Positions 10,221 to 21,200 of a stretch of DNA of 64,000 nucleotides are shown piece by piece. The DNA comes from Elephas maximus indicus (lineage: Eukaryota; Chordata; Mammalia; Proboscidea; Elephantidae), in NCBI RefSeq assembly GCF_024166365.1, contig NC_064843.1, forward strand, positions 58,118,532 to 58,182,531. The letters are read 5' to 3'. Every line of letters begins with the position of its first letter. Positions within the stretch are counted from its first letter, which is position 1. A program made the translations under genes and the position numbers. The notes beneath the pieces were generated by a model. That model searched no databases. It saw nothing but the letters and a program-made list of their open reading frames with translations, and was not told the DNA's origin.

Positions 10221-13200
10221 TCTCTTGTGTAATTATTCACATGTGAATTTGGGATAAAGGATTTTGCCTTCTAAATAAGAGTAAGTCATCAAGGTTTGGG
10301 GTGTTCCTGAGTTAAGGTCACAGCTCCTCCTCCTCTGATCGAATGAGGAAGTTGGGAATCCCTTATTCCAAGTGTGTATCCAAATGCCAGACTTATATCA
10401 TCTCTGTGATTTACTATTTGGGAAATAACAAAGGTTGTCATGCTTAGTTAAAATACCTCTTTGAAAATTGTCTGGAACATAGTGTTGGCTACTGGTTTAC
10501 CAATAAGCTGTTTATCATTCTTTCATCCTTAATTTCTTATTTCCTCTGCAGCAAAGCAGTGCCTGCAGTGCTAGTGTGTATTAACCAGCCTCCAGTGAAG
10601 CGTCGCAGGCCCAGGGCCGCCCTGCTCTGCAGCCTGCTGTGCAGACAGCCAGGCGCTCGGTTCAGGAGTTTTAGAAATAGGGTCTGTGGTTTCGGCCTGA
10701 GCAGTAGAGCACTTCTAGAACCACCTCTCATTGCCGTAGGGTGTGCATACAGGTGTGTGCAGGTGTGCAGTGTGTGCTTATGGTGAGGATTTCAGACTGG
10801 ATACAGGGATGAGTGTAAAAGCCTCCCGGCAACCCATGCTTATTCCAGAAATTGAGAAGATGCTGATAGTTGCTTGTATCTCCATCTGGAAAAGCTTTTG
10901 AGAAAAGCTGAAGGGATTCCTGAAGCTGAGGCCCAAGAATCTTTTTAAACAAGCACTCCATGCAATTCTGGTGTGAAACCAGGGGGTTAGACCTTGGTTG
11001 ACACGCTGCAGGAATAAACTGCAGGTGTACTGTTTGCAGAAAAGATGTACGTTTTCACAAGTGTTAACACTTGGGGTTCATCTATTGATTACTCCTTTGC
11101 CCTGAAAAAGAAGCAAATAAATAAAGGCACTCTGGTGGCACAATGGCCAAGTGCCCAGCTGCTAACCAAAAGGTTGGCAGTTCGAACCACCCCGTGGCTC
11201 CCCAGGAGAAAGAGCTGGTGATCTGCTCCCGTACAGGGCACTTCACATCTGTCACGTGGGATTGCCGGAGGTCCAACGTCAACTCCTTGGCACCTAACAG
11301 CCGCAATGAAGCAGAAATTCAGTCAGAACTTGACTGTGCATGCTGTTATTCCAGGAAACACTCATCTCCGAGAAACAGCAGAGACTGGAGTAACAGGCTT
11401 AGTGGAATGCTTTCCACTCCGCAGATGGCAGCCCAGAGTGCTGGCCGGTGCAGGTGCAGGAAGTGCACGTCAGAGCCTGGACGTGCCAGAGGACACGCCA
11501 CTTTCACGTGATTTAGGGCATTTCTAAAGCATGCAAACAGGGTCCAGCTGGGCTGCAGATGGCAGAAGGGTCATTAGTTGCACTGCGGTGGTTCCGGTAG
11601 CTAGGTTTTCAGTAGAAGGAAGCCACTGCTGGAGCAGCGGGTTTTGTTTGGGCCCAGGGATCTCCAAGCCCAAGGCATCCAGGTGTGTGGCTGATGGAGT
11701 CCCTGAAGGGCAGCTGGGAGAGGCTGACAGCCCCCCGCCAAGCCCATCAGTGTCCAGCCGGGGGAGGTCAAGTCACTGCGTAAGTCACACAACTGGGACA
11801 AAACCCCAGGTCTCCCAGTGTCTGGTCCTGAGTTGTTCCCACCGCACCTTTGGAGAGTTTGTTCTTAATACCTGGAATTCTGAGGTTAGGCCTTGTCGCG
11901 TGCCAGGGGTGCAACCTGAACTGGGGCAGGAAGGAGAATACAGCTCTTCTGGGCTCTGAACTCCCTTTAGACCGGAACCTGAACGAGCTGGGGAAGAAGT
12001 CAGTAGTGGAGTGTCTAAAATCTTGATTCCCATGCCCAAGGCCTTGCTGTTTCTCTGCCGTCTTCCCTGCACTGCTCACTTTCCCAGACTCCTACCTCGG
12101 GTGCTGCCCACGTGCCAGGCACTCTCCCTGCCCGACACAGTGCCACATCCAGCCCAGGCCCATCCTTCGAAGCCAGGCCTAGGAAGAAGCAGTGCTTCCT
12201 GTGAGTGGAGCAGCCCAGCTCTTCTGAAGTGACAAGTGCCCTAGTCCAGCCCTAGGTGATTCCTTAACACTGAGCTGCTTCATTCCAAGTGACTGCAGAT
12301 TCCTGAGCGCTCAGGGGCTCCCACAGGGCAGGGTCAGCGCTCAGGGGCTCTCACACGCCAGGGAGCCGTGAATGGCCGACCCTGAGCCTGGTTCCTGGGG
12401 TGCCTATACATTCTGAGGAACGCCAAGGGGGCACCCCAGCCTCTTCTACAGGAATCTGCTGAAGGCTGCTGCCTGGGATTCTGTCCTGAACAAGTGGCAT
12501 GTTTCCCAGGCGAGCGAGGGAGCCTTGCCTAGGCCCAGCTGCAGTGCAGCCCCACCTGCAGCCTAGGTGCCCCCTGCTGCCCAGGAGAGGCCACAGCTGG
12601 GCCCTACTGCCACTCAGACCCTGTGGGGTTGGTGGGGAGGACAGGTGGCAAATGGAGCTGCAGATAATGTACCCCAAAGTAACATTTCCTGACCCCCTAG
12701 TCCAGCTCATGGGGGCCTCACACCCTGCCTGCCTTCACTTCCCCGCATTCCTCACCAGGTGGTCTGGAGTGTGTAGGGCTGTCGCTGGGGCCCAGTGGCC
12801 TGCCATCACCCAGGAGAACCCAAAAGCAGCAGCTCAGCATCCCCAGGGCCCCTTGTCCCTTTCTTTCCCGAGGCTCACAACTAGTCTCCGGCTTGCTTCC
12901 ACCTTCCTCTGATGCCCTCTGAGGCCGTCTACCGAGCCCTTGGTTCTCCAGTGACTGAGGATGGGGAAGCTAGCTGGAAACCCAGGTTCCAGGCACCCCC
13001 AGACGACTCCCGCTGGCTGATTTCCCAGCCACTGGCCGTGTGTAAGGCCACCCATGCAGGAGGAAGCATTGTCTCCCCAACTGAAAACCGTCCTCTAGTC
13101 CGGAGCCCCCGCACCAAGTACACAGCACTCGCATGTGCAGGGGTGGCCAGGTTCATGGGGCCCAGTGGCTGCTACGGCCAGACCTGGTGTGGGAGCTGGC

Positions 13201-14719
13201 CTGTACCTTCACTTCCTGGGACTCGATGCAAAGTGGGGTGAGGTGCACCTCCCACGGAGGCTGAATGGGTTGACAGGAGAATCATCTGGTGTCACTTCCT
13301 CCTACTCAGTCTCCAGGTCAGAAACCATGGCATCAATGTCCCAAGCCCTCTGGGCCCTCTACCGTGGCCCCTCTGCAGAGGCCCAGAACAGATAAGCTGG
13401 TCTCCCTGTGTGAAAACCCTCAGTGGCTGCTATGCCTTACCTCTGGGATTCCTGAGTCTTTCATAAGCTGGCTCCAGACCCCTTTCAACCTCACCTTCCC
13501 TCCACAGCCCTATCGACAACCACCCCCAGACCCCACTGTGCCCTGGACACCTCTGCACCCACTGCTGCCTCTGCCGGGACGCCTTCCCCTCCCCCACCTG
13601 ACAGGCACCTGATCCTTTTTAAGCTGTGGCTTAAAGCTCTTCTCTGGGGAGCCAGAAATTTTCCAGCGTCACACAAAACCATCACGGCACGGGTGGGCGG
13701 TCACTGGACCAGGCGCTCCCAGAGAGCCAGGCTGGGTCTTGGCCGTGCAGTTCGGGGCCCCCCTTGCCTGCACTTGGCAGGTCCTCAGTTAGAGCAGGAG
13801 GACGCATGTGCCACTCGAATACTTCCCAAGGTCTTGTGTTCCCATGACAGCTGCCCCCAGAGGTCACACCCAGTGCCTGGAGGGTGGTGGAGATGCAGAG
13901 GTGACAGCAGGTTGGAGGCCTAGCATCTTGGGTTGTGGTGACCACCTTCCCTTCTAAATCCCGTGTTGCTGGACCTGCCATCAAACTGCCCTGCCTTCTC
14001 CCAGCCAAGCTCAAGTCTTCCCAAAGCTTGGAGTCTTGGAAGAAAGGTAAGAGAGACCAGCACTTGGCCAGGGCTGCTGTACTGATGGTGGCCTGTTACC
14101 AAGACTGGCTGTTCCTGCCACCAAGACCCTGGTGCCCCATCCCTGGACTGGCTCAAGCCTCCTATGACTCAGTGCTGCCAGATGTCCACCTCCAAATCCC
14201 CTTTCCGCTAGGCTCCAGGCTTTTGTCACTGACACGCCAAGACTCCTATCTGACTCACCTCCTGACCCAAGGCTCTCCTGAACCAGGCTGCCTTGGTCCA
14301 CCTAGTACACCTAGTCTATGAGAACCCTTGCTTCCACTGGTCTGCTTCAACCTGGGCTGTCCCTCCAGTTACCCGTGTTCATTCCGGGAACTTACACCCA
14401 CAGGGCACCCCACTCCCCGTCCCAGTCCTGCTCACAGCACCTCTACACTCTCAAGGGCAAGGCCTGCAGGCAGAGCCATCTGTCCCTAGGTGTCCCAGAT
14501 GCTCCCTTCTGCAGGAGAGAGAAAGCAGGCAGAGGCCTGGGGCCTGGGTGGGCTGGCGAGGAGCAGCTCTGGGGGGCCAGGAAGCAGCAAGTTTGACTCC
14601 CACTCTAGAAAAGAGCTGCTTGACCCCCAGGATTCCCCAAAACTGACCCACAATTTGGTTCCTCATCCCTGGCCCAAAGGCCTGGTTGGGGGAGCCCTGC
14701 AGAAGACACAGACTGTAGC
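10221..14719. other. Intergenic gap between the convergent DSTN and RRBP1 3' ends
   Basis: The first part is AT-balanced. From about 11.4 kb it becomes GC-rich and carries many overlapping open frames on both strands. None of them has a splice framework, a recognisable domain or a start context that I would support. Recognisable pieces are an AfroSINE (11125-11307), a short direct duplication of 'gcgctcaggggctc' near 12307 and 12337, and faint MIR-like fragments near 11.75-11.85 kb. Confidence 0.7.
11125..11307 (+). repeat. AfroSINE, long-middle type
   Basis: Head 'ggcactctggtggcacaat' and 'gctaaccaaaaggttggcag', middle 'aggagaaagagctggtgatc', tail 'caacgtcaactccttggcac' then 'ctaacagc'. This is the AfroSINE form that carries the 'gagaaagagctgg' middle block. 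Confidence 0.85.
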
Positions 14720-15230
14720 TCCGGCGACAACATGGGCTTTAATAGCATGAACATCCAGGAGGTCACACATCGGTTCTGGTTGGTAACTTCTTCCAGGGGT
14801 GAGGGGTGGCTGGGCCGGACCCCTCCAGTCTTTGCCACAGCCTCTGAGAACTACCCCCCGCCCCTGCCACCACACCAAGAAAAGACACAACATTGCACTG
14901 ATTGATACACAGACAGCCCAGCCTGGCCTTCCCAGCACACCGTGGGTTCTGTTCGAAGCAGTGGATTATGGGCTTTGGCATCTGCTCGGCAGTGGTCCAG
15001 GGCTGGTCCCGGGAATAGTGTTTATCAAATGTTACAAAGGTGCTTTTACAAACTGGGGTCTGGAAGATTTATTTCTGTGGTTCCAAGACTCTCGTCTTGA
15101 ATGGCTTCTCTCTTGGAGTTACCAGAAGTTGGGCCTGGATAACGAGTGCTGTGTAGGTTGATTTCTTTGTAAGGAATGTGTAAGGCATTTTGGTAAGTTA
15201 AACAGTAACTTCTTTTTCCACAGAGGAGAC
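14720..15230 (-). other. RRBP1: RRBP1 3' UTR
   Basis: The region follows the RRBP1 TGA on the minus strand. An ATTAAA at 14738-14743 ends a UTR of about 0.5 kb. A canonical AATAAA lies closer to the stop, at 15068-15073. Which is used is inferred. Otherwise the stretch has no recognisable repeat. Confidence 0.65.
14738..14743 (-). terminator. RRBP1: Candidate RRBP1 polyadenylation signal ATTAAA
   Basis: On the minus strand the context is 'tgctattaaagcccatgttg', followed by a G/T-rich segment. It sits about 490 nt past the stop. The alternative AATAAA is at 15068-15073. Confidence 0.55.
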
Positions 15231-15269
15231 TCACACTGAAGTGCCCTCCTTTGAGCTGCTACCGTCCCC
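15231..15269 (-). CDS. RRBP1: RRBP1 coding exon 23 (terminal)
   Basis: Acceptor 'ctgtccacag', 13 codons: GDGSSSKEGTSV and TGA. Human has EDGSSSKEGTSV at this place, so the first residue differs (Gly for Glu). Confidence 0.95.
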   Translation of the reverse strand, partial: GDGSSSKEGTSV

Positions 15270-18200
15270 CTGTGGACAGAGTAGGGCAGAGTGAGGCAGA
15301 GGCTGGGCCAAGAACAAGCGAAAGCCACCACCCCAACCCCAGGCTGGTGACCCTGCACCCTGGGGAAGCTCTAGCCACACCCCGCCTCACTGGATTAAGA
15401 CCCCCAGACCATCCTAGTCTCTTTTTCCGGAGCTCAGCATGGGTGTTTGTGAAAACAGCTGACCCCAGGGCTTGGAGGAGAGCCTGGGTAGGGGTGTTAG
15501 GCAGGAGCTGAGGATGCAGGGGAAGGGAGGGAGGGCCTTGAGCCCGGGTGGGAACTCTCGGTCCCACAGGCCATGGGAGCTGGGCAGGGGCAGGGGCCCT
15601 GGCACACTGGAGAGAGGCCTGGAGCAGGCAGTGAGGGTCAGAGGCCCACTTCCCACCAAGAGAGGAGCCTCGGCAGGGGGTATCTCAGCAGGGCCTGACA
15701 CCTTTCTGCCCATCCTGGCTCCCCAGCTCGGCACCACACCCAGCAGAGGTGGGCACCACAGCAGTTCCCCTCCAGCAGCTGACCCAGCCCCAGGCTGCAT
15801 GGGCAGGGTGGGTGACACTCACCGCTTTGTCCAGCTGCTCCTGCAGCTTCTTCACCATGTCCTTCTCCTTGGCCAGCTGCTCCTGGGTTGTCTTCAGAAG
15901 CTCCTGCAGTTTGGTGGCTGCACGGCCCAGGTCACTTGTGAGCTTCTTCTCTTTCTCTAGTCTTTCCTGTGGCCAGAGGATTGAAGGGGGTCAGCCTAAC
16001 CCTGACCCGCAGGGCCACTCTGGTGACGCCTGTGGGCCAGACGATGGCGAGGGCAGGAGGAGGACCTGTCGTCTCTTGGTTATCTACCAGCCGGTCCACA
16101 GAACTTTCTGTGACGGAATGTTTTAATCTGTAGTGGCCAATGTGGGAGCCACCAGACATAGGTCTACTGAGCACTTGAAACGTGGCGAGTACAACTGGAG
16201 AACAGAACTTCACATCTCCATATCTGCCCAGTGGCTACATCTGACCCTGCAGGCTCAGCCCCCAGCCCCCTGCCTCAAGACCAGCTCCTCTCCACTCCCC
16301 TCTGGGCAGATGGCCCAGCCAGAGCCCTGGGCACACCCTACCTCAGACTCCACCCCAGGCCCAGCCCCTGGGGTGCCCCTGCCCCACCTTCAGTTGCCCG
16401 GCCTCCTGTGCATCTGAAGACCCCAGGGGACTGGCAGTGCGGAGTCTCTCCAACTCTTCCTGTAGTCGGCATGCAGCGTTCTGAGCCTTGTCAGAGACGG
16501 GGTGAGAGGAGAAGAGGTGAGGGGAGCAAGGCCTGGCGGTAGGGAGACACCTGACAACCCAACCTGCAAGCAGAATCACCCCCTACAAGCCCTGCTGGAA
16601 AGGGAGGGCATCCTGGCTCCAACCTGTGGCTGGACACTTTAGCAAGACCCTCGTGTACCAGGAGGACAAGCCCAAGTCCCCGAGGACTCGGGAACTACCC
16701 CTGAGACAGTGGCTGTGCTCCAACCATGCCCCCTTCCCGTCCCTTGGGTCCCTGGTGTGCCCAAAAGCCTACAGTGCCACCGGTGGGCCAGGGATGGACA
16801 GGGAGGCCGCTTTCCCTGGACAGGCGTGCAGGGCCTGACCTCTTCAAACTCGGCCGTGAGCTTCTGCCGCTGTGTATGCTCGCCCTCCAGGATGGCCTCT
16901 GTCTGCTCCAGCTGTATTTTCAACTGTGTGGAAACACCAGACTGGCAATCTGCTTTAAGGGCCCTCTTGGAGCCCAGGACTCTCAGGCAGGCTGAGACTT
17001 GGCGCGGCCTTCTAGCTGCGTTTAGTACTCCTTCGGCCTGCCCTGCCTCCAGCTGGCCAGTGAGACTTCCTGTCTGCCCAGAGCAGCTGGCCGGGTGCTC
17101 CAGCGCTCACCCTCCGGGGAGACGAGACCTCAGCCCCCTACGTAGAGAGCCTGCGATGGTCGACGGAGATGCTGACCTCGGGCACCTTTAGCAAGGCCCA
17201 GATGGCAAGGACATCTCAGAGCCACCAAGCAGGTCCTGTCCCACAGAAGCCCCACCTGCAGCCATGCCACTGTTACTTGGTGACAGCCCCTATTTCCTGG
17301 TAAGGACCGTCAGGGGCAGCATATGTCTCCCTAACAACTTCTACCAAGGGCTGCCATGGGAATTGAGTTCCTTTTGTGGCTGAACGCCCCCATCCCCCCC
17401 GCAGTGTCCCTGGAACAAAGGCCACCTCCACCTATACCTGCCCACAGGATGCACGCGCAGAACCACAGGCCAAGGCCCACCCCACACCATCCCCCTCTCT
17501 GCTGCTGCCAGCCACTCCCCCACCCCCTGCTCTGTGGAGTTCTCAGACCTAGGTGGGCCCTCCCTGTGCACCTGGGCAAAGCTGCAAGTAGCGGGTGGGT
17601 GAAGAAGGGCAGAGCCACTGTGATTAGTGAAAAGGAAGGCCCTGAGCCTGGACCCCAGTGGGCTGGGGGGAGCCCCACAGGTGGTTAGTGACAGACGTCT
17701 GGGACCGCTCACCGCCCTAACCTCGACGGGGTCCTGCTCAGCTGCGGGGACCTCTGGGGGGGCAGCCAGGGACCCCACTACTTCAGCATCCTCTACGTGG
17801 CTCTTCATCTCACTCAACTGCTGCCTGACCTGAAACAGGGAGGGTGTGTTTGTGCAGAGACATGGCTGCTGCTGCCCACCCACCTCACCACGCAGGACCC
17901 TGCTTGGGACAGCCGCTGCTGCCCACACAGGTGGCTCCAAGGGGGCCTGGCTTGGTAACTGTGACCTACGTCTCCGTCCCCACCTGCCATGCAAGTGCAC
18001 TGGGGCAGGGTCCAGTGCCCCCACGCAGGCTCGTCGCCCAGGCCCGGTGCAGAAAGGGGCTCTGGTAGGTGGCTCAGTCTGGACCGCAGCCCCCAGCGCA
18101 GGCAGGTGTGTGAGTACAGCAGTCCCTGGGGAGGCCCACCAGTACCGGGAGTATGGTCCTACGGGATCTTCTCAGAACACCAGAGATGTGCGCTTCTATC

Positions 18201-21200
18201 TCAAATCTCCCAGTTTCTAAATATCTACCAACTCATTCAAGATTTTTAAAGGCCTGTGCAGGACAGAGACAAGGTCCTTGTCTTGGAGCCCCACCTGGGC
18301 TAGCACTGGGGACAGCGAGGCCCCACTGCAGCCCCACTGCCCACTCCTGAGGCTGGGCCTGAACTCTGCAAGGCACTGGGACCTGGGTCAGATGCCATGG
18401 CTGAGAGGCAGGCTCAGGGGCCGCCTGCACAGCAGGAAGCTCCTCCAGGTGGAGCAAGATTGCCCAGGGCAGGCAGGCCCTGCACACATAGTCCAGGCGC
18501 GACCAGACTAGGCTAAGCTGTAGCTCCTGGTGAGAAAAAGTCCCAGGAGGGCGAGGGACTTGCTCAAAACCACAGGACAAAGGTCCCTGTCCTCCTTAAG
18601 GGACGCCCTGGCCCACAGGAAGTACACGTCCCCAGACTCCCAGCCCTGAGCTCACTCTCCTTGATCAGGGACCACACTGGGGGGGCGTGGGAAATCAAGA
18701 GCGACTACCCGGGTCCTGGTGGTGATGAGACCAGCTCTGAGTGCCTGGCAAACATGCAAGGAGGCCCCCTCTAGATGGCACAGGGACATGCACGTGCCCA
18801 CTCTATTGAGCCACCTTACCTGGCAGATTATGCACACACACATGTGCGCACACATGTGTGCACACACGTACAACCCCACGCTCCCACCGCCCCCAGGGGA
18901 CAACTGCACTTACTAGGGCTAGCTCGTCGCTTTGCTTCTGAGCTTCGCTCTTGGCTGCGTCCAGCTGAGACTGAGATTCTAACAAAAGCTGCCTCAACTT
19001 GGGGGGACAACAGAGCCAGGTGCCAGGGAAAAGGGAAAGAAGAAGCCAGTTACTGAGAGTCCGCACTGGCCAGTGCGTCCACCTCACCGAGACCCTGGGA
19101 ACTCCTGCAGAGACAGGCCCGAGGGGGCTGCTGTGGCTCCAGCTGCGCTGTCGTCACGAAGCCCCGGATGGGCAGCGTTCAGTGCACGCCTCGTCTCAGG
19201 CCTTCCCAAAACTTTACAGACGATTATCTCTCACAAAAACAGCCTAGAAGTCTGCGGTTAAACCAACATCAGGGGCCTTCAAATTTGTGCTTTCTGCTTC
19301 TCGACGGTAAGATAAACATCACTGCTTTAAATCCGCACGCCCCAGAAATGGTGGCACTGAGCCAGGAGTGTCCCGCTAAGGAGCACGTGCAGTGTCTCTC
19401 GGTGTGAGGCTGCCTCTTTGAGATCAGCCCCTACATACTCTCTCAGGTCCGACAGCCCCAGGCCAGGGCTCACTGGGCTGGGGGTGCTGGGTAGACCGCA
19501 GGCCCTGGGTGGGCTGGGGGGAGCTGAGTGGACTGTGGGCCCTGGGTAGGCTGAGTGGACCGAGGGTCCTGGGTGGGCTGGGGGAGCTGAGTGGACTGTG
19601 GGCCCTGGGTGGGCTGAGTGGACTGAGGGTCCTGGGTGGGCTGGGGGAGCTGAGTGGACCGTGGGCCCTGGGTAGGCTGAGTGGACCGAGGGTCCTGGGT
19701 GGGCTGGGGGGGCTGAGTGGACCGGGGGCCCTGGGTAGGCTGGGGTGGCTGAGTAGACCGCAGGCCCTGGGTGGGCTGGGAGGGTGCTGAGCGGATCGTG
19801 GGCCCTGGGTAGGTGCACTCACCCCTGCCACCTCCTTGGCATAGCTCTGGCACTCGGCACTGGCTGCTGCCATGTGCTTCTCCAGCTCTGCCTCCAAATG
19901 CGAGGTGTGCTCCCGCACCTGGAGAGACACACGCAAGCCCGTGTGTGCACACAAGCACATGCATACATGTCCACAACTTCTATGTTGCTGGCACGAGGGC
20001 ACGAACCCCAGGGAACAGGGCAATGGGGGTGTCACGCATAGCCTGGCCCTGGGATAAGCAAGGCCTGGGAAGAGGCCTATTGGCTGGGGAAACAAGCCAA
20101 CAAGAAAGCAGCCATGGCGAAAGACCCCTTAATGCCAACGATACCCAGCACATGACACTACCCAGGCTGCTATGTCCTCAGATCCTGTGTGTGTGGGCAG
20201 GGGGCCTCCTCCTCCAAGGGCAGAGCTGACTTCAGAGTCTCAGCATGGCAGGGTGGGGTCTGAGCACCTTCCCCATAGAGACAGCACAGAAGAGGCCGCT
20301 GTGTGTGGGGTGGGGCCTAGCCTGGCCGGCCAGGCCCTGGTGATTCTGTGTGGGCCCATGGTGTGTCTCAGGCCAGGATGAAGAAGTACATGCCTCTCAT
20401 TAAGAAGAACAGGCCTGACAGGGTCACCTGGCCTGGTGGATAATAGCCTCTTTTAGGATAAGGGGCCCACAAGGGGAAGTAACTCAAATGGGCTCTGGAA
20501 CGAGGCATGTTTCAGGGACTCGAGGGGCAGGGGAAGCAGCTGAGCAGAGCCCTGCACACACCTGGTCAGCACTCTCCAGTTCTCCTCTCAGCCGCTCTAC
20601 AATCTCTTCAAGATGCTTCACCTTGACACGAGACTGGAAGCGAGAGAGGCCCCATGAAAATACAGCCAGGAGAGCCACAGCACCTCGTCAGAGGCTGCTC
20701 TGGGGCTCAGCTGGCCCCCTTCTCCCCCAGCCATGCCCACACAGCCTCACAACCTCTCGTGGGTGTGGGCGAGGAGGCCAGCATGAGACTGGGAGCCAGG
20801 CCGAGGAGAGCTCAGCTGTCACCCTGCAGCCACACTTCACATGGGTCACCAGGAAACTCCCCACCGACGCACACCCCACAAGTGACACAGGTGGTGATGT
20901 CCGCTTCCTGGATTTAGGGCACGTGGGCCCAGCTGTCCGTCTTAGTGAGTTACACTTGGGTTTTTAGGGAAGGGGTGGAAGCCGAGCCTCCTGTGCCACA
21001 GCCTGTCACTGGACCTGTGCTGGTGGGGGGGGAGGGGCGGGGGTCCCCGGTCCCAAGGGCCCGGGCAGCCCCCAGTACCTTCTGCAGCTCCTCCTCCGTG
21101 GTGCTGACTTTGGCCTTCCACACTTGCTCCTCCTCTTCGACGCTCTTCTGCAGGTCCCTGAGCATGCCCTCCTGCAGAGCAACAGGTGTGAGGCAGGGAC

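Noticed and set aside
11531-14646. Several overlapping frames of 90-140 codons on both strands between DSTN and RRBP1
   Set aside because: GC-rich sequence with few stops. No frame resembles a protein I know, and they overlap each other on both strands.
17341-18024. 227-codon minus frame
   Set aside because: It contains RRBP1 exon 19 but otherwise runs through introns on both sides. The true exon is 17722-17829 by splice sites.
19424-20095. Treating the 223-codon minus frame as one exon
   Set aside because: Exon 17 (19823-19918) has clear acceptor and donor, and the following exon matches in phase. The extension is reported only as a retained-intron possibility.
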